From contig JADJNH010000005.1 in assembly GCA_016714365.1 (NCBI GenBank), positions 310,001 through 374,000 of the forward strand: 64,000 bases of DNA, written 5' to 3'. The stretch comes from Candidatus Vicinibacter affinis (GTDB taxonomy: Bacteria; Bacteroidota; Bacteroidia; Chitinophagales; Saprospiraceae). Below are positions 53,913 to 62,288 of this stretch, piece after piece (within the stretch, counting starts at the first letter, position 1; each line of letters opens with the position of its first letter). Both the position numbers and the translations under genes were made by a program. Below the pieces are notes generated by a model. That model saw only the letters and a program-made list of their open reading frames with translations. It made no database searches and was not told where the DNA came from.

Positions 53913-54470
53913 TTATGGTTTCCATTTAATGTTGCATCCAGCACTTGGAAACTGGTCACCAAGTAGCTTTTTACCAAGCAAGATTTGATCCATTGCTGAA
54001 CGCAGATCACTTCCTGTAAGAGGGATATTATTTCCTGGTCTTGATTCATCCATTCTTCCTCTATAAACTAATCGAAGCTTGTCATCAAACAGATAGAAAT
54101 CAGGTGTACAAGCAGCTTCGAAGGCTTGTGCAACCTTTTGATCTTCGTCGTAACAATAGGGAAAATTGAATTTCCATTTTTGTGAAAGTTCTTTCATCTT
54201 ATAAGGGCTATCTTCAGGATATTTATTTACATCATTTGAGCTAATTGCAATAATTTTTATTCCTTTAGGTGAATAGTCTCTGGCAATTTTTACAATTTCT
54301 GGCAAAACATGGATCACAAAAGGACAGTGATTGCAGATAAACATAATCAAAATTCCATTGCATTGGAAATCGGTAGTTATGGTTATTTTTTCATTATTTT
54401 GAACTTCAAGAAGTGAAAACTCAGGAATTTTAGTTCCTAGTTCTATCATATTTGATTCTTTATATGACAT
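53913..54470 (-). CDS. Thioredoxin-fold protein of the peroxiredoxin-like group
   Basis: A 185-residue cytoplasmic protein without signal peptide. The thioredoxin fold starts LGTKIPEFSLLEV; the redox motif is FICNHCPFVIHVLPE, with CxxC (CNHC), then IAISSNDVNKYPEDSPYKM, the cis-proline stretch AACTPDFYLFDDKLRLVYRGRMDESRPG and a terminal cysteine in PSAGCNIKWK. This CNHCPFV branch is a widespread AhpC/TSA-like family; its reductant or oxidant partner is unknown. It follows the M15 peptidase without any gap. Confidence 0.88.
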   Translation of the reverse strand: MSYKESNMIELGTKIPEFSLLEVQNNEKITITTDFQCNGILIMFICNHCPFVIHVLPEIVKIARDYSPKGIKIIAISSNDVNKYPEDSPYKMKELSQKWKFNFPYCYDEDQKVAQAFEAACTPDFYLFDDKLRLVYRGRMDESRPGNNIPLTGSDLRSAMDQILLGKKLLGDQFPSAGCNIKWKP

Positions 54471-55241
54471 TTAATGACAAGTGTTTATTGAACTGAGATA
54501 TTCTTTTGCAAAATTTAATTTTCTAACGTATTGATAACCTTTGAAGCTGGAAAGGTTATTTTCAGAATATCGATCCATTTGATTAACCCAAATTCTATGA
54601 GCTATTTTTATGTAGGACCAATGCCATTTCTCTTCTTTAAAACCGGAAGGTCTTAAGGCCCCTTGTTCAGTATAGATTTGGCAAAATCCATATTTGGCTG
54701 CATTGCTTTTGAGCCATTCATAAACCTTAATTCCCTCTTCTGTTTCAAAATATTCCTCTTCAACGGAGTTAATATCAATATCCGTTCCCCAATGGTGCCT
54801 CGTAAAACCAGGGGGTGCAGTAAATTCTAGAATCTTACGTGCTCTTTCTAAAGGATTTTTAAGAGATTTATTCAGTTTCATATTATCGACCAAGGTCTGA
54901 CCCAACCATTTTTTCTCCCAAATTTCTTTTTGGTATTCGAAATTTCGAGTAGCCGAAATAATTTTTAACTGTATTGAATCTAATCTAGCTGCCTCTGCCA
55001 TTGAGACAAAGGCCTCGTAAGCCTCTTCAAGCATGTAGGAATTTTTATCACAATACAAATCCTCTATTTTCACAAAATATGGATGATCATCAGGTTGAAA
55101 CTTTCCATAGATGAAATTATCTTCTTCAATAAATTTATAAGAATTATTGTAATTATTTGGCATTGGACTAAATGAATAGAACTGAGATTTAACCAAAGTT
55201 AAATACAACCAGCAAACGAGTAAGAGTTTGAGTTTTTTGAT
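54471..55241 (-). CDS. M15 family (VanY-like) D-Ala-D-Ala carboxypeptidase, probable AUC start
   Basis: Zinc peptidase of the M15B family. Metal-binding motifs are TRHHWGTDIDIN (H149 and D156) and EKWHWSYI (third ligand His), with ALRPSGFKEE before it. Such enzymes trim the peptide stems of peptidoglycan. No ATG exists before residue 28 of this model: TTG at 55208 would leave a truncated hydrophobic leader. Reading on upstream gives an ideal signal peptide, KKLKLLLVCWLYLTLVKSQ, and the codon directly before it is ATC (55241-55239), placed 2 bases after the upstream stop, just where a coupled start would be. I therefore model an AUC start; a sequence error in an ATG is the alternative. Confidence 0.82.
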   Translation of the reverse strand: MKKLKLLLVCWLYLTLVKSQFYSFSPMPNNYNNSYKFIEEDNFIYGKFQPDDHPYFVKIEDLYCDKNSYMLEEAYEAFVSMAEAARLDSIQLKIISATRNFEYQKEIWEKKWLGQTLVDNMKLNKSLKNPLERARKILEFTAPPGFTRHHWGTDIDINSVEEEYFETEEGIKVYEWLKSNAAKYGFCQIYTEQGALRPSGFKEEKWHWSYIKIAHRIWVNQMDRYSENNLSSFKGYQYVRKLNFAKEYLSSINTCH

Positions 55242-55243
55242 AT

Positions 55244-56356
55244 CTATCTATTTTCTCTTTCCAGTTTCTTTTTTCTAATTTCTTCTTCTTCTTGAATCAT
55301 TTCTTCAATAGTTTTCTTTTTCTGAAGAGTTTTGGAATAGGATCCAGTATTGTCAAGAAGATAATAGATATTAGTTAACCATTTTGAAGTATCCGGTTCC
55401 TGAGAAGGACTAGTTACATACTCTTCAATAATTGGAGAATACAGAACAAAGTTTGAAGAACTCATGATGTAATCTAGTTTTGAATGTGCATGTTTAAGAG
55501 TTCTGTATGACCCGTAATGTTCCAATTTTAAACATGGTATTTCTGGAACCTCCTCATAGTCAAATCCAAGAGGTGGGCGAACAACACGATCTACAGGAAG
55601 GGCAGCCATAATGTAAACGTAATTGGAAGAACCTTCCCAATCGTAAATCATGCCAACAGGTGGCCCACTTGGCGTGATACCTAGAGAATCTAAAGTTTTG
55701 TATATTTTTGGATAGGATTCTGCGTAAAACTTTGGAATGTTAGCATTGTAGATCGGAGCTTTCATGCCAAAATAACCTTGCTTTTTAAAGGAGGATGGTT
55801 TAATCCCAAACTGGGTATTGATCATTCCTTCAATATAACTCTTTAAGTTATCTAAATCATTTTGATGTCTGACTGAATATTCCTTTTCAAAAGATCTGTA
55901 TAGTGGCCTTTTGAAAAAAGGTATTTTACTTAGTAGTCGGTCACGACTGATTAACAAGACTGATGTTCGCGATTCAGGGATAATTTGCCAAGTTGTAGAC
56001 ACCTTACCTGGCCATTTACTATTAGTAATAAAAGAGGCAAGAAGAGAGTCTTTATGTGACTCTTGAACTTCAACTATACCTTTCCCAAAAGATTTACCTT
56101 CAAAGGTAAAATTGGCACCAATATTTACTTGTCTACCGCCCATAGAGAAACTTAGATCAGAGTCTTCTTTTTTCCAACTAATCCAGTTAGGCCATTCTTT
56201 AATGTCGTTTATCATGACATACATTAAGCCTTTAGAGCAATTAATCTTAATTTCACTAGTTTGCGACATTGATGATGGAGAAATAAAACACGCTATAATA
56301 TAGAGGAATATCAAAAGGCAAATGGCAAGAAGGATCTTAATTATTTTATTTGGCAT
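55244..56356 (-). CDS. Membrane-anchored SRPBCC and GyrI-like domain protein
   Basis: A 370-residue protein. One N-terminal transmembrane helix (ILLAICLLIFLYIIACFI) is followed by an SRPBCC (START-like) hydrophobic-ligand domain at about 30-175 (INDIKEWPNWISWKKED) and a GyrI-like/AraC effector-binding domain at about 195-345 (YPKIYKTLDSLGITPSGPPVGMIYD in parts: DSLGITPSGPPVGMIYD; ALPVDR; CLKLEHYGSYRTLKHAHSKL in parts: LEHYGSYRTL). The C-terminal 25 residues are a highly charged helix. Both domains bind small ligands, so a sensing or lipophilic-ligand role is likely. First gene of a tight unit with the M15 peptidase and thioredoxin-like gene. Confidence 0.85.
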   Translation of the reverse strand: MPNKIIKILLAICLLIFLYIIACFISPSSMSQTSEIKINCSKGLMYVMINDIKEWPNWISWKKEDSDLSFSMGGRQVNIGANFTFEGKSFGKGIVEVQESHKDSLLASFITNSKWPGKVSTTWQIIPESRTSVLLISRDRLLSKIPFFKRPLYRSFEKEYSVRHQNDLDNLKSYIEGMINTQFGIKPSSFKKQGYFGMKAPIYNANIPKFYAESYPKIYKTLDSLGITPSGPPVGMIYDWEGSSNYVYIMAALPVDRVVRPPLGFDYEEVPEIPCLKLEHYGSYRTLKHAHSKLDYIMSSSNFVLYSPIIEEYVTSPSQEPDTSKWLTNIYYLLDNTGSYSKTLQKKKTIEEMIQEEEEIRKKKLERENR

Positions 56357-56432
56357 ACGTGATATTTATAAGTTCTTGAGCTCTGATTACATTAACCAAA
56401 ATTTCAACTTCCAATGGAAGCAATTTAATACG

Positions 56433-56440
56433 CAAATATA
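56433..56440 (-). promoter_or_regulatory. -7 promoter element (TATATTTG on minus strand) for the SRPBCC-M15-Trx unit
   Basis: The minus strand reads TATATTTG, matching TAnnTTTG, 76 bases before the SRPBCC-GyrI start at 56356. No -33 element is clear. Confidence 0.3.
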
Positions 56441-56499
56441 AAAATATATTTTTGGAAATTTGGGATATTAAAACTTATTGAATTTTGAAATATTATTGG

Positions 56500-59400
56500 T
56501 TAATCAGGAAGACTAAAGTTATAGATATCCTCAGCATTTGTTGTTTTGGCCTCACAAAATTTGATCCTGACATTTGCGTTAAGTATTGATTTAAATTTTG
56601 AATTATTTTGAAGTCCATCTCCAAGAGGCCATTGTGATGATCCAAGGATTATACAATTTGAAGGATCAATAGGTAAATCTGTCCCATACTTAAATTGGCC
56701 ATATAACCTTTCGTATTTAAATGGCAATGCATTTACGTCGATGGGTGATTTGCCGGTGGCAAGAAATTGTATTCCATCAAAAGTACTTAGATTTAACCAT
56801 CTTACATCTGATTTATTTGCCATTTCCTGTGGTCTGACCTGAGGCACATTAAATTCTGTAACTGTACTTTTAAAATTGCCTATAAGCATTCCTACTTTTC
56901 GATCTTGATATGAATCATAGGGTCCCCTACCATACCATCTTGCTGTACCAAAAGAGCTTGGAATATCAAATATCCATCCTAGCCTTGGTGGTAGATTGGT
57001 GGAATCATTAATTGCGATCACATCCATATTAAGCTCAATGTCCCCACTCGCATAAATTAAATATTTAACTTTCAGACCTAAATCATTTTTAAAGTTAATT
57101 TTACTTGCAAACGAAAATTGAATGACTTTATCATTTATTCGTTCTAGATTTTCAGCTGTTACAGTAATTTGATCGGATAATAGCCACCATGAAGAAAGTT
57201 CAGCTCTTTTACCAAAGAAAATATCATTATCAGTTGGGGCTCTACTGAAAATTGGTTTAATTGTGGATTTTAACATCTCCTTATCTTTCATTTTTATGGA
57301 GACAATGTTTCCATTATTTCGATCAATCTTAATGTTATATGTATTATTCTCAATGACATGGTGCTTTGTATCTGAATTAATTTTCAAATTGTCAAAGTTG
57401 TTGAGATTGAGATTTGGACCTTTGATTCTGGGAAATATAAATTGGTCAACAGCCATAAGTTGAAATCGAAACATTCCCTTGAACTTACTGGTTTTATTGA
57501 TTGTAATATTTACTGTGTACTCTTTTCCTGGAGCCCTATCAAAGGGGCCATAGTCGATATTTATCGCTTTATGATCACCAGGCAAAAGATGAAATTTATC
57601 AATTTTCCCCTCTTTTATAATTTCTCCGTTTTCTGATACATTCCAAAAATAGCTAAAAATCGTATCCTTGATAAATTTATGATTATTATAAATGTCAAAT
57701 TGTCCTTTTTCGATATCTATCACTTTTGTTTCAAACCAATTAAAAACCGTACTTACTACCTTTGAAGATGGTTTTGGCGTTTTATTAGATGTCATAATTC
57801 CACTGACACAAAGAAAGGAATCAGATTGTGTCTCACCAAAAGATCCACCATATGCAAAGAATAGTTTCCCGCTCTTATTTTTCATATAAAATGTTTGGTC
57901 TGTAAAATCCTCAATAAATCCACCCGCTATATTTTCATTCTTTTTAACCCTATCCCAACATTCATTAAAACCACCTAAACCATTTCCTTTATTGGTGCTC
58001 ATAGAATAAAGAATGACTGGTTTATTTTTTTTAATATTTAAGTTTTCACCAGTATTAAATGTTACATCTCCAAAATTTTGATTTAATGAAATCCACGAGG
58101 CTGGTCTTTTCTTATCTTTAGATTTAATCCATTCGTAAGCTTTAGTTATAGAAGGTGTCTGATTTAACTGATAGCCAAGTGACCAGCAAATAATATTGCA
58201 ATAATTTTTATTCCTTTCAAACATGTTTTGTACTCTTTGAAGGTAGATGGCTGAACAAATTGAGTCATCAGGAAAAGGAATGTTTTGTTTAGAAAATACC
58301 GATGCAGTCAAATTACTCTCATCCAGAATATAAAGTCCAAATTTCTGCATGATTTTATACCAAGAAATTGGAAAGGGGTAATGATTATTTCTTACTGCAT
58401 TGATGTTGTATAGTTTAAGAACATCTGCATCATTTTCCATCCAAGGTACATCTAAAATCGCACCATTTAGAGGATGAAATTCATGACAACTGACACCTTT
58501 TATTTTTATTTTTTGTTCATTCACCAATAACACTCCTTTTTGGTATTGAATTGAGTTGAATCCTATTTTGTATTGAATTGCTTCGGTACATACTCCAAGT
58601 GAATCTGTAAGTATTATTCTAAGATCATATAGTTTTGGTATTTCATCTGACCATGGTTGAATGTTAGAGAAATATGCTTTGGTGTTTCTAAATGTTTCTT
58701 CCGAATTTAGATCATTGAGTGGTAATATTTTATCAAATATTAATTGGTTGCTGTCTTTAAACAATTTAATTTCCAATTTATAGTTATTGATTTTTCTGCC
58801 TGTACTATTTTTAAGATGTATATCTAAATCTAATGAAGCATTATTACCTTTAAAATCAGTTTTGGCATAAAAGTCTCTAATTCTGAATTTTGGTCTTGAT
58901 ATTAGGTATGCATCTCGGTTTATACCTGTTAAATGCCATTTGTTATATGACTCGAAATAGGAAGCATCGCTCCATCTGTAAAGAACCAGTGTAATTTGAT
59001 TACCCTCTTCTTTTAAGAATGGATTTAGCAAGAACTCAGACATTGCTTTCGAATCTTCATTATATCCTGCTAATTGTCCATTTACATAAAGGAAATACGC
59101 TGAACTGATACCTTCGAATAAGGCAAAAATATCCCTGTTTTTCCAGTCGGTTGGGATATCTATATTTCGTTTTAAAACCATGACTGAGTTGCTGTCTCTG
59201 GGAACAAATGGATAGTTCCCTTTAAAAGGCAAGTCAAAATATTTAAATATTGGTTTTCCATATCCTTTTAACTCAATACATGCCGGAAAACTCATCTCTA
59301 GCCATGTATTTGTGGATTCTAGTTTTTCAATTTGAGCAGGGACAAAATCCGGACCGGCGAAATATTGGTATCTCCAAAAGCCGTTTAATGTTTTATGATA

Positions 59401-59640
59401 TTTGCTATTGGCGGCATGATCAGAAATGGATTTGAGTTCAGACTCAAATGGATGAAAATCCGTTCTGGCTATCTCTCGCCCAAACTCAAATATGTTTGGA
59501 TCATTCCAAAACTCAGGAATAGTTGAATTCTTTTCCGCCTTAGGGGTCTTGTTGTCCAATTCTTTTTTTTGATTTTCATCATTTTTACATGATGTAATAA
59601 TTGAAAGTCCAAGAAATATAATAATTGCACGATAAATCAT
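56500..59640 (-). CDS. GH2 beta-galactosidase-like lipoprotein with destroyed active site
   Basis: A 1046-residue LacZ-type protein. The leader ends ITSC, a lipobox (Cys18), so it is a lipoprotein. The five LacZ domains can be followed: FWNDPNIFEFGREIARTDFHPF, jelly roll (about 60-230), immunoglobulin-like, TIM barrel (about 350-640, GVSCHEFHPLNGAILD, NAVRNNHYP, YGGSFGETQSD) and the C-terminal beta-sandwich. Compared with E. coli LacZ, the acid/base Glu461 is Gln491 (WSLGYQ for WSLGNE), the nucleophile Glu537 is Ser546 (ILYSMSTNKGNGLGG for ILCEYAHAMGNSLGG), the Mg ligands Glu416 and His418 are Thr445 and Ser447, and His540 is Thr. It is intact as an ORF, so this looks like a non-catalytic carbohydrate-binding pseudo-enzyme. 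Confidence 0.9.
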   Translation of the reverse strand: MIYRAIIIFLGLSIITSCKNDENQKKELDNKTPKAEKNSTIPEFWNDPNIFEFGREIARTDFHPFESELKSISDHAANSKYHKTLNGFWRYQYFAGPDFVPAQIEKLESTNTWLEMSFPACIELKGYGKPIFKYFDLPFKGNYPFVPRDSNSVMVLKRNIDIPTDWKNRDIFALFEGISSAYFLYVNGQLAGYNEDSKAMSEFLLNPFLKEEGNQITLVLYRWSDASYFESYNKWHLTGINRDAYLISRPKFRIRDFYAKTDFKGNNASLDLDIHLKNSTGRKINNYKLEIKLFKDSNQLIFDKILPLNDLNSEETFRNTKAYFSNIQPWSDEIPKLYDLRIILTDSLGVCTEAIQYKIGFNSIQYQKGVLLVNEQKIKIKGVSCHEFHPLNGAILDVPWMENDADVLKLYNINAVRNNHYPFPISWYKIMQKFGLYILDESNLTASVFSKQNIPFPDDSICSAIYLQRVQNMFERNKNYCNIICWSLGYQLNQTPSITKAYEWIKSKDKKRPASWISLNQNFGDVTFNTGENLNIKKNKPVILYSMSTNKGNGLGGFNECWDRVKKNENIAGGFIEDFTDQTFYMKNKSGKLFFAYGGSFGETQSDSFLCVSGIMTSNKTPKPSSKVVSTVFNWFETKVIDIEKGQFDIYNNHKFIKDTIFSYFWNVSENGEIIKEGKIDKFHLLPGDHKAINIDYGPFDRAPGKEYTVNITINKTSKFKGMFRFQLMAVDQFIFPRIKGPNLNLNNFDNLKINSDTKHHVIENNTYNIKIDRNNGNIVSIKMKDKEMLKSTIKPIFSRAPTDNDIFFGKRAELSSWWLLSDQITVTAENLERINDKVIQFSFASKINFKNDLGLKVKYLIYASGDIELNMDVIAINDSTNLPPRLGWIFDIPSSFGTARWYGRGPYDSYQDRKVGMLIGNFKSTVTEFNVPQVRPQEMANKSDVRWLNLSTFDGIQFLATGKSPIDVNALPFKYERLYGQFKYGTDLPIDPSNCIILGSSQWPLGDGLQNNSKFKSILNANVRIKFCEAKTTNAEDIYNFSLPD

Positions 59641-59935
59641 ATAAATAGTTTTTTAAATAGACCCTTTTAGTTATTAAATTGTGATTTAAATGTGGCAATT
59701 TGTTTGCCTAGATTACCTCCCGTTAAATTATTAATATTAAAATGACAAACTTTATCATTCTTGAAATATATCTCGAAAATTAGGTAATGAAATGCTTAGT
59801 CAGTTGTTTTATATTGTTTAGATAAATTAATAAATTAATTTTGGAAAACAATTTCATTCAACTTAAGCTTTTTTAATTTGAATCAAATTTCAGTCTGTAA
59901 TTTATATTTCTTATTTAGTTTCACCAAGCAAAAAG
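59641..59935. other. 295-bp AT-rich gap without a gene
   Basis: It separates the GH2 lipoprotein from the upstream DUF1028 gene on the same strand. No ORF, RNA gene or clear terminator is seen; a promoter for the GH2 gene is expected here, but no TAnnTTTG match is found near its start. Confidence 0.3.
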
Positions 59936-60958
59936 TTATTTTTTAATGATTTTATTCAAAGTAAAAAAGTTTCCTGAACGTATCAACAGAGAGTAAAATC
60001 CAGAGGGAAGATTATGCGTAATACAAGTCACATTTCCGTCGTTACTAACATATTCTAATGAAACTTGCTTTCCAAGTAGATCTCTTAAGACGATTTCAAG
60101 TGGACTAAATTTTATTTCTGGTGCTTCAACAGTGAAACTTTCACAAAAGGGATTCGGAAATACTTTGATGTTACCGCTAAATTTATCTATGTTTTTGTTT
60201 GAAATGGGTAAACAATTTAAATTTAATTCGTTTAAGATTTTCTGGAGAGAATCAATGGGTTCAATTTTACTATTCGATTTTGTTTTAACACCGATTTTGA
60301 TAGTGGGTTTCTTATAATCATCATTTGGATTAGCAACTTTGAGAAAAGCAAAAAGTGCCGAGGTCCCATTTTGAATACATCTTGAATCCGCACCTGGAAA
60401 ATTTGCACCTTGTAATGAAGCCATGAGTCTACATGGAAGGTTGCCTTTTGCTTTAAGAAATTCCTCTTCCATTTTATCCAATACTTCAGGCCCAATTAAG
60501 ATATTTCCTTGTATAGAATAATTTTTACCAATTCTTTGGCCCTTATAATCAAAGCAGTTATCCCCTGTAAATGAAGCAACTTGAGTCCTTCCATTAATAA
60601 GACTAATCACTCCATATTGTCTGACTGAAGGGTTATCCTCTACATCATTGTTAAACAACCAATTTATTATCTGCTGAGCAGAATCACCTGCAAGGAGTCT
60701 TGTTCGGGCATTTATTTGATTAGCCGCAATAAAGTATGACTGGGTATTAATTGCTCCAATTCCAGGAATTACATCAGCAATTAAATCAGTATCATACGGA
60801 AGATTAAATAGGTCTAAACAAGATGCCCCGGCAGAACCAATTTCTCCTGTTACTGTATCAACCGCAATAATAGAAAATGTTTCCTGCGCATTTAAAATTT
60901 GAAAATTGGTGGATAGGCAAATTTGTAAAAATAAGAATAGAATTATTTTATGAAACAT
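59936..60958 (-). CDS. DUF1028 (Ntn-hydrolase-like) protein with T9SS type A sorting domain
   Basis: Exported protein of 340 residues; signal peptide KIILFLFLQICLSTNFQILNAQ. Residues about 26-235 are a DUF1028 domain: TFSIIAVDTVTGEIGSAGASC, GAINTQSYF, RQYGVISLINGR, SFTGDNC and NILIGPEVLDKM. DUF1028 has an Ntn-hydrolase-like fold; an enzymatic activity is not firmly established. The last 70 residues are a type A sorting domain (IKVFPNPFCESF, VLRDLLGK, LPSGFYSLLIRSG, terminal KIIKK), so the protein would reach the cell surface via SprA. It starts 13 bases after fahA and probably shares its transcript. Confidence 0.87.
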   Translation of the reverse strand: MFHKIILFLFLQICLSTNFQILNAQETFSIIAVDTVTGEIGSAGASCLDLFNLPYDTDLIADVIPGIGAINTQSYFIAANQINARTRLLAGDSAQQIINWLFNNDVEDNPSVRQYGVISLINGRTQVASFTGDNCFDYKGQRIGKNYSIQGNILIGPEVLDKMEEEFLKAKGNLPCRLMASLQGANFPGADSRCIQNGTSALFAFLKVANPNDDYKKPTIKIGVKTKSNSKIEPIDSLQKILNELNLNCLPISNKNIDKFSGNIKVFPNPFCESFTVEAPEIKFSPLEIVLRDLLGKQVSLEYVSNDGNVTCITHNLPSGFYSLLIRSGNFFTLNKIIKK

Positions 60959-60971
60959 TTTGCAATGTATA

Positions 60972-62210
60972 TTATTCTTCTAATATTTCTCCATAGCATG
61001 AACCAAAGCCTATTCTGTAATCTTTACTTTGGGCATAAGCTTTCATCTCAACGCGATCTCCATTTTGAAGAAAAGTCCTACTGCTTCCATCATTTAAAAT
61101 TATTGGTTTGGTCCCTTTCCATGACAACTCAAGCATAGAACCAAAGGATTTTGGGTCCGGACCAGAAATAGTTCCTGAAGCACAAATATCCCCAATTTGC
61201 ATATTGCACCCATTGATTGTGTGATGTGCGAGTTGTTGTTTTATGCTCCAGTATAAATATTTCATATTCGATTTGGAAATTAAATTGTTGTTCAACCAAA
61301 CCTCCAACTGGATATCAAAATTATTTGCACCGCTTTGTCTAAGATATTCTAATGGGGCAGGATCTTGTTCGGGTCCATTCACTCTGAATTCTTCTAATGC
61401 TTCCAAATGAACTAACCATGGTGAGGCTGAAGATGCAAAATTTTTTCCAAGAAAAGGTCCAAGAGGTACATATTCCCATTTTTGAATATCTCGGGCAGAC
61501 CAATCGTTAAAAAGTAAAAGACCTTGAATGTGTTCTTCAGCTTTTTGAATTGTAATGGGTTCGCCTAATGAATTTTCTTTACCAATTACAAAGGCCATTT
61601 CAAGTTCAAAATCGAGTTGTCTGCTGGCATTGAAAATAGGTGGCTCGCCATCTTTAATAACTATTTGTCCGTGAGGCCTTTTGATAGGGGTTCCACTTAC
61701 TACAATTGAAGAGGCTCTACCATGGTAACCAACAGGTAAATAAAGCCAATTAGGCAAAAGGGCATTTGCAGGATCCCTAAACATAATTCCTACATTGGTG
61801 GCGTGTTCTCTGCTACTGTAGAAATCCGTATAGTCGCCGGCCTTTATTGGTAAATGGAGCTTGGCTAAACTCACGGGTCTGAGTGCAGAGATTAAAGATT
61901 CTTTGGATTTATTGGAATTCTCAGAAAATAGTATGCCCAATTCTTTTCTAATTGAACTAACCTTAGTTTTACCTAAGGCCAGGAGTGGATTTAAATAATC
62001 GTTATAAAAAATGGTTTGTGGGACATCACATTTCGTTGCAATCTCTGGTATATCACTAAGATCAATTATTTGATCACCAATTATACTGCAAATTTTTTTT
62101 TGTCTTCCGTCAATGCTGAAGATGCCTAATGGCAGATTTTGAATGGGAAAATCACATTCCCGGTCATATGGGATCCATGATTTCATTGATGCAGGAATTG
62201 ATTTTTCCAT
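60972..62210 (-). CDS. fahA: Fumarylacetoacetase
   Basis: A 412-residue enzyme that splits fumarylacetoacetate to fumarate and acetoacetate, last step of tyrosine degradation. The N-terminal SH3-like domain (about 1-120) starts SWIPYDRECDFPIQNLPLG; the catalytic fold has YTDFYSSREHATNVG with the essential His, LPVGYHGRASSIV, FELEMAFVIG with metal-binding acids and LLFNDWSARDIQKWEYVPLGPFLGKNF (in parts: FNDWSARDIQ; PLGPFLGKNF). It normally ends with the QGDRVEMKA-type stretch, here NGDRVEMKA. A -7 element on the minus strand lies 26 bases upstream. Confidence 0.95.
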   Translation of the reverse strand: MEKSIPASMKSWIPYDRECDFPIQNLPLGIFSIDGRQKKICSIIGDQIIDLSDIPEIATKCDVPQTIFYNDYLNPLLALGKTKVSSIRKELGILFSENSNKSKESLISALRPVSLAKLHLPIKAGDYTDFYSSREHATNVGIMFRDPANALLPNWLYLPVGYHGRASSIVVSGTPIKRPHGQIVIKDGEPPIFNASRQLDFELEMAFVIGKENSLGEPITIQKAEEHIQGLLLFNDWSARDIQKWEYVPLGPFLGKNFASSASPWLVHLEALEEFRVNGPEQDPAPLEYLRQSGANNFDIQLEVWLNNNLISKSNMKYLYWSIKQQLAHHTINGCNMQIGDICASGTISGPDPKSFGSMLELSWKGTKPIILNDGSSRTFLQNGDRVEMKAYAQSKDYRIGFGSCYGEILEE

Positions 62211-62235
62211 AGCTAAGGTATTAAAGATTAAAGTG

Positions 62236-62243
62236 CAAAGTTA
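62236..62243 (-). promoter_or_regulatory. -7 promoter element (TAACTTTG on minus strand) for fahA
   Basis: The minus strand reads TAACTTTG, matching TAnnTTTG, 25 bases before the fahA start at 62210. No -33 element is obvious. Confidence 0.45.
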
Positions 62244-62288
62244 ATTGGCAAGTTAGAAAAGTCAGTTGAAAAAATTTGGAAGATTTAC

